From assembly GCA_002293045.1 (NCBI GenBank), contig DBCM01000046.1, forward strand, positions 1-34,773: a stretch of 34,773 nucleotides of DNA, given 5' to 3'. Source of the DNA: Flavobacteriales bacterium UBA958 (lineage in GTDB: Bacteria; Bacteroidota; Bacteroidia; Flavobacteriales_D; Crocinitomicaceae). Both the position numbers and the translations under genes were made by a program. This document shows, one piece after another, positions 16,471 to 25,900 of the stretch (within the stretch, counting starts at the first letter, position 1; each line of letters begins with the position of its first letter). The notes below the pieces were generated by a model, which did not search any database, had not been told where the DNA came from, and saw only the letters and a list, made by a program, of their open reading frames with translations.

Positions 16471-19210
16471 CTTCTTTGGTTTTGCTTTTGTTAAATCGGT
16501 ATGTTAATTTGAGTAACACGTACCGTGTAATCAATTGGGTGTAATTGTCGGTAATGATGTTGCCGTTAACCTGTCTTTGTAGATTCAAGTTTTGATTCAA
16601 CAAATCATACCCATTGATAGAAACCAGCAGGTTTTCGGTTTTTAAGAAGGATCGCTGAAGTTCCGCATTAATCACAAAGATGTTCCGATTAAAGCCACTT
16701 GCTCGTTGAGAATTGATGGTATATTTTCCGTCGGCAATAATCTTGAAATGCCAAGGAAGGGTCCATTTGAATTCTGTTTTGTATTCTTGAGTGGAATATG
16801 GGGTATTAGATGCCGCACTGAAGGTGCTTTTCGGACTGGAGTAAAAGTAGTTTTGAGAGAGCGTCACTTCTAATGAATCAAATTTTAGTTCAAGGGTAAG
16901 CCCGCCACCAATGCTTGGGTTGAACGTGATGTTCTCAACATTGTTGATGTAATTTGTCATTTTGACGTAGTTCGCGTTAAAATTCGGCATTAATTCCAAC
17001 TTGCGATTGAAGAGTGGTAATCCTACTCCCATGTAGGCGTTAGAGAACAGGTTCCCATCTACATTTTCAGTTTTTGAAATGGTTCTGCCCAGTGCATCAA
17101 AATAGGTGTTGGTTGCGAAGGCATTGTTCGTTAGGGTTGCACTTAACCCGCTATATATATACCTGCCTGATAAGGCTTCCCACCGGTTAAATTGAAAGTT
17201 GAAGCTGTGAACATAGTTCGGTTTTAAGTTAGAATTACCCACCTTAACGCGGTTTGGATTTGAATTGTCTTGAACCGGCTGAACATCATTCAAGGAAGGT
17301 TGGTCGGAACGGGTGAAATATTTAAAAACTAAGCGAGTTCCCATTCCTGGTTTATAGGTATAGGTAAATCTTGGTAATAAATTATTGAAATTCTGTACAA
17401 TACTCGAATCTCCGATTACATTGTAGTTATCCAGTTGAATGTTTCTAATTCCAAGCCCTGCACTAAACCAATATTTCGCGGTTTCATAAACGAGTGATGC
17501 CGTGCCTCGATTCTGTAATCGTTGGTTTTCAAATTGATTTGACAGCGAATCTACCTGTTGAGTGTAAGCACCTGAAAATAATTCGAAGGTGTTTCTAGTC
17601 TGATACGAGGAGCCCGTTTCCAGATAATACTCCAACTGTAAACGCCATTTTGCGGCCAGCGGTTCAGAGTATGTGATGACTGCATAATTCAGTGAATTTC
17701 CGTTGTCGTTTCTCTTTTTTTGGTCAATGCTATCCGTAAATGATTGATAAATATTCTGGGTAAGCAAAGATCCCGTAGTGGAATTATCTGTTTTGTTGAG
17801 GATGTATTTAAGCTCCAATTCCCGTCTTGGTTTTTTAAATAAACGCATCAAGGTCGCTTCCATACGGACATTATATCCACGCGACTCATTGCTTGTTTCT
17901 ATACCCGAAGTAAAGGTCGGAACAAGCGCCTGTGTTAAGAATTGATTGTTGGTATTGTCTTGCGTTTCCGCGAAATCAAAGCTTGCAGAGGGCTTGAGTT
18001 CAATGCTTGTCAATGAATCCAGTTTCGCCACAAAGGATAGGTTTATTTTGTGGGAGGTGTTTTTGGATATATTCACGATAGAGTCTTTCGTATAGTAGGA
18101 GGTATCTTGAAGAAAATATTGCGACAAGCTACTTTGAGTAGCATTCAATTCATTTTGATTGAAACTGTAATTAAAGCCAATCTTCCCCCAATTTTTAATG
18201 CGGTCATTAAAGTAAATTCCCGCTTTCGTTGTTTGTGGAATTCCCGTATTGTTGCGTTGACCGCTTTGGTCCCACATATTCATTCCACTAGACTCCCGCT
18301 CATTCTCTAAGCCAAATTTGTTCATGTCTCCAAACCTAAAGTTGGAACGCGGGGTATTAGAACTCAAAAAGAACACCGAAAACTTCTGTTTTTTATCAAA
18401 GCGGTTGAAGAGCAGTTCGCTTTCATAGAATGGAAAACCTGTTGTTGGGTTGCCGATGATTCCGCCATCCGACGCTAAAGACGCTTTTCCAAAATACCCT
18501 CGTTTCGCGTCGGCCTTTAATTTCAAATCTAAGACTTGAATTTTTTCATCCATGCCCGAGGCATTGTCTTGGGCTTTCTTTTCATACACTTGAACAGATT
18601 CAACGCCTTTGGCGGCTAGGTTTTTTGTTGCAATTGTAGGATCCGAACCAAAAAATTCATCACCATCCACTAATACTTGACTGATTTCCCTCCCCTGTGA
18701 GGTAATTTGACCATTTTCATCAATTTTAATACCTGGGAGTTTTTTCAATAAATCCTCAACCACCGCATTTTCAGCAACTTTAAAGCTGTCGGCCACGTAA
18801 ATTAAGGTATCCCCTTTATAATATACTCGGTTTCTATTGCCCTGTACGACCACTTCGGCCAAGTTTTTAACCTTCACACCCATGCGTATAAAGGGTATTT
18901 CTACCGATAATTCTGCAGGATTTCCGAATACATACAAGGTTTTAGCTTCAAATTGCGGGTGTTCTATCAAGAGGTAAAACGTATCCAAGGGCACATTGAA
19001 GTTGAATTCTCCATTTGCATTGGTTCGGTAGTAATCAACGAGGATGGAGTCGTTCAGCCGCACCAAAGAAACCGCTGCTTTGTCTAATTTTTTTAGTCCG
19101 GTAGAATCATTAACAACCCCTGAAATTCGGATGTTTTGACTAATCGAGACGAATGAGGTGGAGAGGAGAAGTAGGAGCACTAATCCAAGGTGCTTAAAAG
19201 TTTTATTCAT
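16448..19210 (-). CDS. Outer-membrane beta-barrel protein with carboxypeptidase-regulatory and plug-like domains
   Basis: The 920-residue product has a signal peptide (MNKTFKHLGLVLLLLLSTSF...ISQ). A carboxypeptidase-regulatory-like Ig domain follows (residues about 28-110: RISGVVNDSTGLKKLDKAAV, TNANGEFNFNV), then a plug-like domain (about 118-215: LAEVVVQGNRNRVYYKGDTL, VEDLLKKLPGIKIDENG, VLVDGDEFFGSDP). A long barrel ends in YVLLKLTYRFN with a short charged tail. This is the architecture of the Bacteroidota TonB-dependent-receptor-like family with barrel type OMP_b-brl. I do not see a clear TonB box, and the substrate is unknown. It overlaps the upstream lipoprotein gene by eight bases and the GLPGLI-type gene by 23, making one operon. 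Confidence 0.88.
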   Translation of the reverse strand: MNKTFKHLGLVLLLLLSTSFVSISQNIRISGVVNDSTGLKKLDKAAVSLVRLNDSILVDYYRTNANGEFNFNVPLDTFYLLIEHPQFEAKTLYVFGNPAELSVEIPFIRMGVKVKNLAEVVVQGNRNRVYYKGDTLIYVADSFKVAENAVVEDLLKKLPGIKIDENGQITSQGREISQVLVDGDEFFGSDPTIATKNLAAKGVESVQVYEKKAQDNASGMDEKIQVLDLKLKADAKRGYFGKASLASDGGIIGNPTTGFPFYESELLFNRFDKKQKFSVFFLSSNTPRSNFRFGDMNKFGLENERESSGMNMWDQSGQRNNTGIPQTTKAGIYFNDRIKNWGKIGFNYSFNQNELNATQSSLSQYFLQDTSYYTKDSIVNISKNTSHKINLSFVAKLDSLTSIELKPSASFDFAETQDNTNNQFLTQALVPTFTSGIETSNESRGYNVRMEATLMRLFKKPRRELELKYILNKTDNSTTGSLLTQNIYQSFTDSIDQKKRNDNGNSLNYAVITYSEPLAAKWRLQLEYYLETGSSYQTRNTFELFSGAYTQQVDSLSNQFENQRLQNRGTASLVYETAKYWFSAGLGIRNIQLDNYNVIGDSSIVQNFNNLLPRFTYTYKPGMGTRLVFKYFTRSDQPSLNDVQPVQDNSNPNRVKVGNSNLKPNYVHSFNFQFNRWEALSGRYIYSGLSATLTNNAFATNTYFDALGRTISKTENVDGNLFSNAYMGVGLPLFNRKLELMPNFNANYVKMTNYINNVENITFNPSIGGGLTLELKFDSLEVTLSQNYFYSSPKSTFSAASNTPYSTQEYKTEFKWTLPWHFKIIADGKYTINSQRASGFNRNIFVINAELQRSFLKTENLLVSINGYDLLNQNLNLQRQVNGNIITDNYTQLITRYVLLKLTYRFNKSKTKEDDFEGWH

Positions 19211-20015
19211 TGATAAGTTTTATTCCAGTTAATCCCTGGTAGGAGAAGCCATTTTGTTCAGTCACTCTCGTAAAATCAATACGCAACAATTTATTCAAAT
19301 TCAACCCTTCGTTTTTAACCAACATTTCAGCTAAAGGAAAATCACGGTTGTATGCAATAGCCGATTGGTAAGATTGGGTCGAGTTTTTCGTGCCTACAAT
19401 AATAAATTTAAGTGTCTCAGTTTCCATTCCTCCTTGGAAACGCGTCTCGTAAGGACCTTTTTGATTGACAATGTTTAATGCCTCGCTTGCCGAAAAATCT
19501 GTTTTTCTACAAATTACAGAATTTTTTAGTTCCAAGTCTTCTTCCGTATTCGCAATTTTAGATGCAGAAAAAATTACCTTTTTCTTGTCTCCGAAATAAG
19601 AGAAAACTTCCATAAATCCATTATTCTCCTTGTTGAAGTCTTTGATTTGTTGTTTGGCGAAAAACATAAAATCCCCACTGAAGTAATAAACTGAATTGAT
19701 TTGAATTCCTTTAACGTAGGTCTCTTCTAACTCCAGTTTAACAATACTTTTTTTATTATTCATTTTACCCCGAGCGGTGCGGTTATTCTGCATTCCATCA
19801 GAATATTCTAAACTGTAGAATTCGCTGAATTTAGACGAAGTGTCGATGTGCTTTATTAATGAGTCGTATGCAGCTTGGCCGTTAAAGAATAACGATTTTT
19901 CGTCGGTTATTTCTATCTCAGTTTGGTCCAAGGAAAGTGGACGTCGACTACTGTTGGTGCATTGCGTTAGAAAAAAAGAGAGAATTATTAAGCAAGGATA
20001 TAAAAGGCGCTTCAT
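19203..20015 (-). CDS. Predicted lipoprotein of unknown function
   Basis: This 270-residue protein begins with a lipoprotein signal (MKRLLYPCLIILSFFLTQC), placing the acylated Cys at residue 19. The mature part is mixed alpha/beta and hydrophilic, with segments such as VYYFSGDFMFFAKQQI, NGFMEVFSYFGDKKKVIF and LRIDFTRVTEQNGFSYQG. I do not recognise a family. It is the first gene of an operon with an outer-membrane barrel (8-base overlap) and a GLPGLI-type protein, so a shared envelope role, such as a surface or periplasmic partner of the barrel, is plausible but unproven. Confidence 0.75.
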   Translation of the reverse strand: MKRLLYPCLIILSFFLTQCTNSSRRPLSLDQTEIEITDEKSLFFNGQAAYDSLIKHIDTSSKFSEFYSLEYSDGMQNNRTARGKMNNKKSIVKLELEETYVKGIQINSVYYFSGDFMFFAKQQIKDFNKENNGFMEVFSYFGDKKKVIFSASKIANTEEDLELKNSVICRKTDFSASEALNIVNQKGPYETRFQGGMETETLKFIIVGTKNSTQSYQSAIAYNRDFPLAEMLVKNEGLNLNKLLRIDFTRVTEQNGFSYQGLTGIKLINE

Positions 20016-20032
20016 TGGATTTATTCTATGTG

Positions 20033-20064
20033 CAAAAATAGTTATTTAGTTTAACAATGTTCAA
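20033..20064 (-). promoter_or_regulatory. Promoter of the lipoprotein-barrel-GLPGLI operon
   Basis: On the minus strand TATTTTTG (20040-20033) is a perfect -7 box, with TTG at 20064-20062 giving a 21-base spacer. The box ends 17 bases before the ATG at 20015. It is divergent from the ruvX promoter at 20082-20089. Confidence 0.7.
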
Positions 20065-20089
20065 TGATTAATGGTTCTGTTTACCTTTG
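20060..20089 (+). promoter_or_regulatory. Promoter of ruvX (TTC-N19-TACCTTTG)
   Basis: The -7 box TACCTTTG (20082-20089) is perfect; TTC at 20060-20062 would be a one-mismatch -33 element with a 19-base spacer. The box ends four bases before a GTG at 20094, which decides the ruvX start and predicts a leaderless mRNA. Confidence 0.7.
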
Positions 20090-20093
20090 TCTT

Positions 20094-20507
20094 GTGGGAT
20101 TATTATTAGGAATTGATTTTGGACTTAAACGAACGGGAATTGCCGTAACCGATTCTTCAATGATTATCGCATCACCCTTGCTTATGGTTCCCTCGGGTGA
20201 ATTAATGACGTGGATTAAAGCGTATCACATTAAAAATAAAGTGAGCGGTATGGTCCTTGGGTTCCCCTTGTCTGTTGATGGAACGTATACTCACCTCACT
20301 GAAAATGTGCTGCTATTGAAATCCGCGCTGGAGAAAGAATTCCCAGATGTTCCCGTGTTTTTACAGGACGAACGCCATTCCTCTCAACGTGCTTCTCAAG
20401 CTATACATCAACTCGGGAAAAAGAAGCACGGCAAAGACAAAGGGATTGTTGACAAGGTAAGCGCTGCAATTATTTTGCAAGATTACTTAAATGAACGCGG
20501 GACTTAA
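20094..20507 (+). CDS. ruvX: RuvX/YqgF, putative pre-16S rRNA nuclease
   Basis: This 137-residue RNase H-fold protein belongs to the YqgF family, known in E. coli for 16S rRNA 5'-end processing and first named as a Holliday junction resolvase. LLLGIDFGLKRTGIAVTD carries the first catalytic Asp, VLGFPLSVDGT follows, FLQDERHSSQRA holds the acidic residue near the end, and DKVSAAIILQDYL closes the domain. I chose GTG 20094: it gives the family's usual length of about 138 and an N-terminus directly before the first strand. An in-frame ATG at 20064 would add ten residues encoded by promoter sequence. The def promoter starts 13 bases after its stop. Confidence 0.88.
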   Translation: MGLLLGIDFGLKRTGIAVTDSSMIIASPLLMVPSGELMTWIKAYHIKNKVSGMVLGFPLSVDGTYTHLTENVLLLKSALEKEFPDVPVFLQDERHSSQRASQAIHQLGKKKHGKDKGIVDKVSAAIILQDYLNERGT

Positions 20508-20519
20508 TTTCAACTAATG

Positions 20520-20527
20520 TATCTTTG
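20520..20527 (+). promoter_or_regulatory. Promoter -7 box of def (TATCTTTG)
   Basis: TATCTTTG matches TAnnTTTG perfectly and ends nine bases before the def ATG at 20537. No good -33 TTG is visible at the usual distance. The expected start site leaves only a few bases of leader. Confidence 0.6.
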
Positions 20528-20536
20528 TTGCACGAT

Positions 20537-21124
20537 ATGATTTTACCAATAATTGCATACGGTGATCCACTGCTCAAGAAAGAGTCGGAGGAAATTACAG
20601 CCGATTATCCATCGTTGGATCTCTTGGTTGAGAATATGTTTGAAACCATGTATCAAGCAAAAGGAGTTGGCTTAGCAGCACCTCAGGTGGGGCTCAACAT
20701 ACGCCTTTTTATAGTGGATGGGGCGCCTTTTGCGGATGAGGAAGGGGACGAGCCTGACCCAAGAGCGGTGGGCATGGAAACCTTTAAAAAAGTGTTTATC
20801 AATCCTGTCATTGAAGAGGAAAGCGGGGAAGTTTGGGCGTTTCAAGAGGGCTGTCTTTCTATTCCAAAAATTCGTGAAAACGTACACCGAAAATCTGAGA
20901 TCCTCCTCAGTTATTACGACGAGAATTGGGCATTTCACGAGGAGCGATTTTCTGGATATGCAGCCCGAATCATTCAGCACGAGTACGATCACATTGAGGG
21001 CATTCTATTTACCGACCGTTTGAATCCGCTCAAGAAAAAAATGGTTCAGAAAAAGTTAAAGCAAATTGCAGAGGGATTAGTTAGCACCGATTATAAACTG
21101 AAATTCTACAAATTAAAACGATGA
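20537..21124 (+). CDS. def: Peptide deformylase
   Basis: This 195-residue metalloenzyme removes the N-formyl group from nascent proteins at the ribosome exit. All three motifs are intact: GVGLAAPQ (residues 43-50), EGCLSIP with metal ligand Cys106, and QHEYDHIEGILF with His148, catalytic Glu149 and His152. I chose ATG 20537 (MILPIIAYGDPLL), because the in-frame TTG at 20525 lies within the promoter box. The stop overlaps the ATG of the following lipoprotein gene by four bases, so that gene is translated from the same mRNA. Confidence 0.96.
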   Translation: MILPIIAYGDPLLKKESEEITADYPSLDLLVENMFETMYQAKGVGLAAPQVGLNIRLFIVDGAPFADEEGDEPDPRAVGMETFKKVFINPVIEEESGEVWAFQEGCLSIPKIRENVHRKSEILLSYYDENWAFHEERFSGYAARIIQHEYDHIEGILFTDRLNPLKKKMVQKKLKQIAEGLVSTDYKLKFYKLKR

Positions 21125-21696
21125 GAACAGTTGTATGTTTCGTTTCTCTCATGCTGCTAAGCGTGGTATATTCGTGCAAAGATTCTAAGGATACGTCCTC
21201 CGAAACCAAACCCCTCACGAAAGAGTCTTTACGGGCTTCCATCCAAGAAATGGAAGACTCTGTAAGCAATTCCTCAAATGCTACGGCAAGCGGTGCAGCC
21301 TATAATCTGAGTCAATTGGAGTTGATCAATCGCCTAACCTTGTATTATCGCATTTATCCGGAAGATCCGTTTTCTGCGGACTGCCTATTTAAAGTTCAAA
21401 TGCTTTATTCAGGACTGAATGCACACCGGAAAAGCATCGCTTATGGAGATACCATTTTGAGAAAGTTTCCATCCTATAAGAATAAGCACTTAGTCATTGA
21501 AAGTAATGTAGCAGCGTTGGATGTATTTTTAGAGCCACGGGATACAGCAATGATCAGAACATATTACACCATGCTGCTTTCAGACAATGAGTATCCGAAA
21601 ACTAAAAAGGCCGAAATTAACCGCAGACTGAAATTCCTTCATTTATCCATATTTGATTACGCGAATCTCCCTCAGAATCGGGTGGTTAAAAAATAG
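21121..21696 (+). CDS. Predicted lipoprotein with TPR-like helical repeats
   Basis: This 191-residue protein has a lipoprotein signal (MRTVVCFVSLMLLSVVYSC, acyl Cys19), a Ser/Thr-rich linker to about residue 60, and a helical region. The helical region looks like one or two tetratricopeptide-type hairpins (LINRLTLYYRIYPEDPFSAD, LFKVQMLYSGLNAHRKSIAY, ILRKFPSYKNKHLVIE). The helix spacing recalls BamD or YfgC-type scaffolds, but length and motifs are insufficient to assign one. It overlaps def by four bases, so expression is linked to deformylase. Function unknown. Confidence 0.75.
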   Translation: MRTVVCFVSLMLLSVVYSCKDSKDTSSETKPLTKESLRASIQEMEDSVSNSSNATASGAAYNLSQLELINRLTLYYRIYPEDPFSADCLFKVQMLYSGLNAHRKSIAYGDTILRKFPSYKNKHLVIESNVAALDVFLEPRDTAMIRTYYTMLLSDNEYPKTKKAEINRRLKFLHLSIFDYANLPQNRVVKK

Positions 21697-21742
21697 GCTG
21701 TTAATGATGTGTTAATTTTTTTAGATTCCTACACATTACGCG

Positions 21743-21750
21743 TATTTTTG
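21743..21750 (+). promoter_or_regulatory. Promoter -7 box of the DUF1573 gene (TATTTTTG)
   Basis: TATTTTTG lies 24 bases before the ATG at 21775. No clear -33 TTG is seen. A short A-rich leader follows, typical of translation starts in this phylum. Confidence 0.55.
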
Positions 21751-21774
21751 AAAAGAAATTTAAACTCAAGTACT

Positions 21775-22212
21775 ATGAAAAAATTATTGTTTGCTTTAAG
21801 TGTTGTTTTTGCAGCTACTGCAATTAACGCACAAACTACGATCGAAAAAGGTCCAAAAATTTCTTTTTCCAAAGAAGTTCATGATTACGGGAACATCAAA
21901 TACGACGGAGATCCAAACTGTTCATTTGAATTTACAAATACAGGCGATGAGCCATTAATTATTTCAAATGCCAAAGGATCTTGTGGATGTACGGTTCCAG
22001 AATGGCCGAAAGAACCAATTGCTCCAGGAGCAAAAGCTACCATTAAAGTAAAATATGACACCAAGCGTTCTGGTCCAATCAACAAAAGCGTTACGATTTC
22101 ATCAAATGCAGTCAATGAACCAGAAAAAGTAATTCGAATTAAAGGTGAAGTTGGACCCGCTCCTGAGTCTGGAGTTCCTGTGAATAACAGCGGTGCGCCA
22201 ACAAACAACTAA
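21775..22212 (+). CDS. DUF1573 domain exported protein
   Basis: This 145-residue protein has a signal peptide (MKKLLFALSVVFAATAINAQ) and one DUF1573 immunoglobulin-like domain. The signature is HDYGNIKYDGDPNCSFEFTN, then SNAKGSCGCTVPEWPKEPI and APGAKATIKVKYDTKRSGP. A Pro/Asn-rich tail follows. DUF1573 proteins are abundant in Bacteroidota and thought to be periplasmic or surface structural domains; no specific role is known. I chose ATG 21775 because the signal peptide begins there and the promoter box lies within any longer reading. A strong terminator follows after about 20 bases, so it is probably a single-gene unit. Confidence 0.88.
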   Translation: MKKLLFALSVVFAATAINAQTTIEKGPKISFSKEVHDYGNIKYDGDPNCSFEFTNTGDEPLIISNAKGSCGCTVPEWPKEPIAPGAKATIKVKYDTKRSGPINKSVTISSNAVNEPEKVIRIKGEVGPAPESGVPVNNSGAPTNN

Positions 22213-22231
22213 GATTTAAAATCTTGAATGT

Positions 22232-22256
22232 AAAGGCTCCTTCGGGAGCCTTTTTT
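22232..22256 (+). terminator. UUCG-loop terminator after the DUF1573 gene
   Basis: GGCTCC (22235-22240) and GGAGCC (22245-22250) form a stem closed by TTCG, extended by AAA/TTT and followed by six T. The reverse strand also carries T residues after the stem, so it may serve the rluA-type gene from the other side too. Confidence 0.92.
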
Positions 22257-22259
22257 GTT

Positions 22260-22928
22260 TTATTGAATCCAGGCGCTATTGTTTGGCAACGGCGCTTCAA
22301 TGAGGAGCTGTTCCTTTGAGATGGGGTGAAAAAACATCAATTTTGCGGAGTGCAAGCAAATCGAGCCGTCTTCATTGGAACGCTTCGCACCGTATTTTAC
22401 ATCTCCGCGAAGCGGGTATCCGATATGCGCCATTTGACAACGAATTTGATGGTGCCTTCCCGTTTCTAACGTCACTTCTATGAGCGTATACGCATCAAAC
22501 TCCTTAAGTGGATTATAGCTTAATCTCGCCTCTTTTCCTTTCCCTGTATCTACGACGAAACTTTTGTTTTTTTGTTCATTCTTTCGTAAATCATGCACCA
22601 AGGAATCCCGGGTAGATAATTTACCATGAACCAAAGCAAGATACGATTTATCGGTTTGTTTTTCTCTAAACTGCGCATTCATGCGTTCTAAGGCTTTGCT
22701 GGTTTTAGCGAAAAGAACCACACCACTCGTAGGGCGGTCTAACCGATGAATTACCCCGCAAAATACATTGCCAGGTTTCTTGTATTTTTCCTTTAAAAAG
22801 GCCTTGATTTCATCCGCAAGGCACGCATCCCCGGTTTTGTCGCTTTGCACCAATTGACCTGCACGTTTGTTTATGGCAATCAAATGATTGTCCTCGTATA
22901 AAACTTGATCGGGACTAAACGATGACAT
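22260..22928 (-). CDS. RluA-family RNA pseudouridine synthase
   Basis: This 222-residue enzyme isomerises specific uridines in rRNA or tRNA to pseudouridine. The catalytic motif is GVIHRLDRPTSGVVLFAKTS with Asp64. VLYEDNHLIAINKRAGQLVQ at the start and LIEVTLETGRHHQIRCQMAHIGYPLRGDVKYGA at the end complete the fold. It lacks the N-terminal S4 domain of RluC/RluD, so it resembles the short RluA/TruC-like group; the target base cannot be told from sequence alone. It begins eight bases after the ccsBA stop and is probably expressed from that promoter. Confidence 0.92.
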   Translation of the reverse strand: MSSFSPDQVLYEDNHLIAINKRAGQLVQSDKTGDACLADEIKAFLKEKYKKPGNVFCGVIHRLDRPTSGVVLFAKTSKALERMNAQFREKQTDKSYLALVHGKLSTRDSLVHDLRKNEQKNKSFVVDTGKGKEARLSYNPLKEFDAYTLIEVTLETGRHHQIRCQMAHIGYPLRGDVKYGAKRSNEDGSICLHSAKLMFFHPISKEQLLIEAPLPNNSAWIQ

Positions 22929-22936
22929 CTAGCTAA

Positions 22937-25900
22937 TTACTTCGAAGGGGCGGTAATTCGCCTGTTTCGAATCCAAGACAAGAAACTAAGGCCAATAAAA
23001 AATACAATGGTCCACACGAGCCAAGTTGGGAATTTTCCAATGCCATCCCCTTGCGCATAGGAATGCAGACCTACCAACATAAAGTTAACCCCAAAATACG
23101 TAAAGAGTATGGCGGAATACCCCCAGAAAGCGGCAAGGTTAAAGGCAAAGGTGCTTTTTAGGGCTGGAATAAAGCGGAAATGTAAAATGATCGCATATAC
23201 CAATACCGAAACTAAAGCCCAAGTTTCTTTTGGGTCCCAGCCCCAGTATCTACCCCAACTTTCATTGGCCCATATTCCGCCTAGAAAGGTTCCTATGGTT
23301 AACATAAATACACCAATCGTCATGGTCATTTCACTAACCCCAGTAATTTGAGCTATTTGGTTTTGGATTTTTTCAGTGTTTGATTTGGTTTGAAATAAAT
23401 AAAAACTCAAGTTGAGTAAGCCAAGCACAAAAGACAATCCCAAAAACCCATAACTTCCTGTAATTATTGCTACGTGAATCATTAACCAATATGATTTTAA
23501 TACCGGTACCAAAGGAGTAATTTCAGGGTCGAGCAGGTTTAATTCTGAAACAAAAAGCATCATGGCGGAGAGGATGAGTGCCATGGGCATAACCACCTCG
23601 ATTTTTTTCAAAAATGCCCATCCGGCAAGTACGGTTACCCAAGCAATAAATACGATGGCCTCATAACCATTACTCCAAGGGGCATGACCGGAAATGTACC
23701 ATCGAAACCCTAATCCGGTGGCGTGATAAATGAAAATCAAGGCAGATAATCCAAGAAAAATATTCCGTGCCCAGCGTAGTATTTTCAAGCGCTTTTCAGA
23801 GGGGGATCCAAAAATGGAGGCGATAAATATAACGAGGAGGAGTAGTCCGATCAGTAAATAACTTCGATATACTGACTTGAAAATCTGAAGGGAATTATAA
23901 CGGATTTCTAAGGCTACTTTACTGCGGGAAGGAACGACCGACTTTCCAACAGTACGCTGTATTTGATCCATTTTTCCTAATAAAAACAAGGCGTTAGAAT
24001 AGTCTTGATTTTGTGTGGCTTCATCCAGGGCTGCCAGATATTTTAACGTTACAATGGAACTGATCGAATCTTCGCCCATTATTTCCATGCTCATGGGAAC
24101 GAACCACTTATTGTTTGCATCGTTTTTCTTAGGGATAATGCGCATGTATTGCCAACTAATTATTCCTTGAAAAACCTCGAAACGTTCCGTAAGTTTAATA
24201 AGCTTTTTTTCGAATTCATCCTGAAACTTCTCTGCCTTGCCATGTGCGGCCGCATATTGTGCTTGAAATTTGTACGAACCATCGGCTTCAATAAGGTCGT
24301 TAAATGCACAGTATTTTTTCAATTTAAGACGTTCACGAACCGCCATGGGAACTAAAATCATTGGTTTTTTCATCCAGTATTTACCATACATGTGTAAGCT
24401 GAGTATGGTCTGCACCGCATTGTAAGATTCAAATTTAGGTTCTCCGTGTATTTTTCGCAATAACTGATCACACAAGGTGTGCATGGGCATAATTCGACCG
24501 CCCTGTTCTTGGACTAACAAGGTGGCGAGTTTTTCCGAATGTTGCTCATCGATAACACGATAAATTTTGGAATAGTCGGGTTCGTTTCCATGTTGTGCTT
24601 GAACAGACAGTCCGATTAACAAGAGCATTGCTGTAAGGGACTGTTTTTTTAGTTTTCCTAACTGGTCACTTAAGGCGCGGAACCTGCCTTTTGGTGCAAA
24701 CAAAGAAAGGATCATCCCTATAGCCATCAGCAGGTAGCCTAAATAGGTGATGTTGGTTCCCCATGCGTCATGATTCACACTGAGCTTAGTAGCCTCTTCA
24801 TTTTCTGGAGTAGAAGGGTTATCTAATTCATAGGCGGATTGGAAAAATCGGTACCCGTCGTAATCCGTTACATGATTCATAAAAACATGGCGGTCGCTTT
24901 TGTAATTATTGCGGGGATCATTTATGCTTAAGAAGCTTTCGAACGAAGAGGGGGATTCAGATCCGGGGTATTTGGAGAGTTTAAAATCTTTACAAAAAAT
25001 ACTGAAGGGTAAGGGTCTTCTCACGGAGCCGTATTCCAGCTGTACCAACATTCCGTTAATCTCAAAATACTCAGGATCTGGCATCATATTGTGGCCACCT
25101 TTCAGGACTACTGTTTTATTTGCCTTACCAGAGGAAACATTGACAGTGAGGTAATCCGCACCCTGATTTTTCATCTTGGCTTTTAAGCGGGTTTTGTACG
25201 CATGGTAATAGACGTTTTTCAATACAAATTGATTCGATCCGGATTGATATAAGGTTTTTAAGTTTGCATCAACCCACGTATTTTTTGGAATGGTGGTGTA
25301 TGCCGAGTCAGGAATCGGAGCTCCAGATCTTCTTGCTTCCATCATCATCGTCATGGGGAGCATTCGCAAATCAACGGCAGTTTTTATCTGTATTTTTTCA
25401 CCGGATAATTTAAAGGTAACCCCTTCTTTTGCCTCTGTACCATAAGAGAGGGGTAAGGATTCCGCCAATAATTTGTCTCCAGGGGCGAGGTAGTTTGATT
25501 TCATTTGACCAATAACTACGTCCAATACAGCACCTGGGGAAGATTGGTCAAAAGCAATGGTATCGATTGCGTTGGAAATAAAATCCTTGTAGGAAATGGT
25601 TAGTACCTTCGATCCATGGTCAATTTCGTGGCTAAATGAATTGTTTACCATTCCCCAATCCGACATCCAAGCTGAATAAGCAAGCACTTGAGGTGATTTT
25701 GGGTCGCTGATGGAAACCAAAAGTTTCGGGTCTGCCGTGTAGATGTAATCTACCGCAGTTCCTTCTCGAATCACGGCCAATCCTTCATACCCAGTATATC
25801 GTGTGATGGCAGCACCAATCATGATGATAAGAAACGACACATGGAAACTTAACGTGGCTATTTTTTCTCGTGTCCACATGCGGAAATGAATGATATTAAA

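Noticed and set aside
20525..20536. TTG 20525 as the start of def
   Set aside because: It lies within the TATCTTTG promoter box; ATG 20537 gives the usual family N-terminus.
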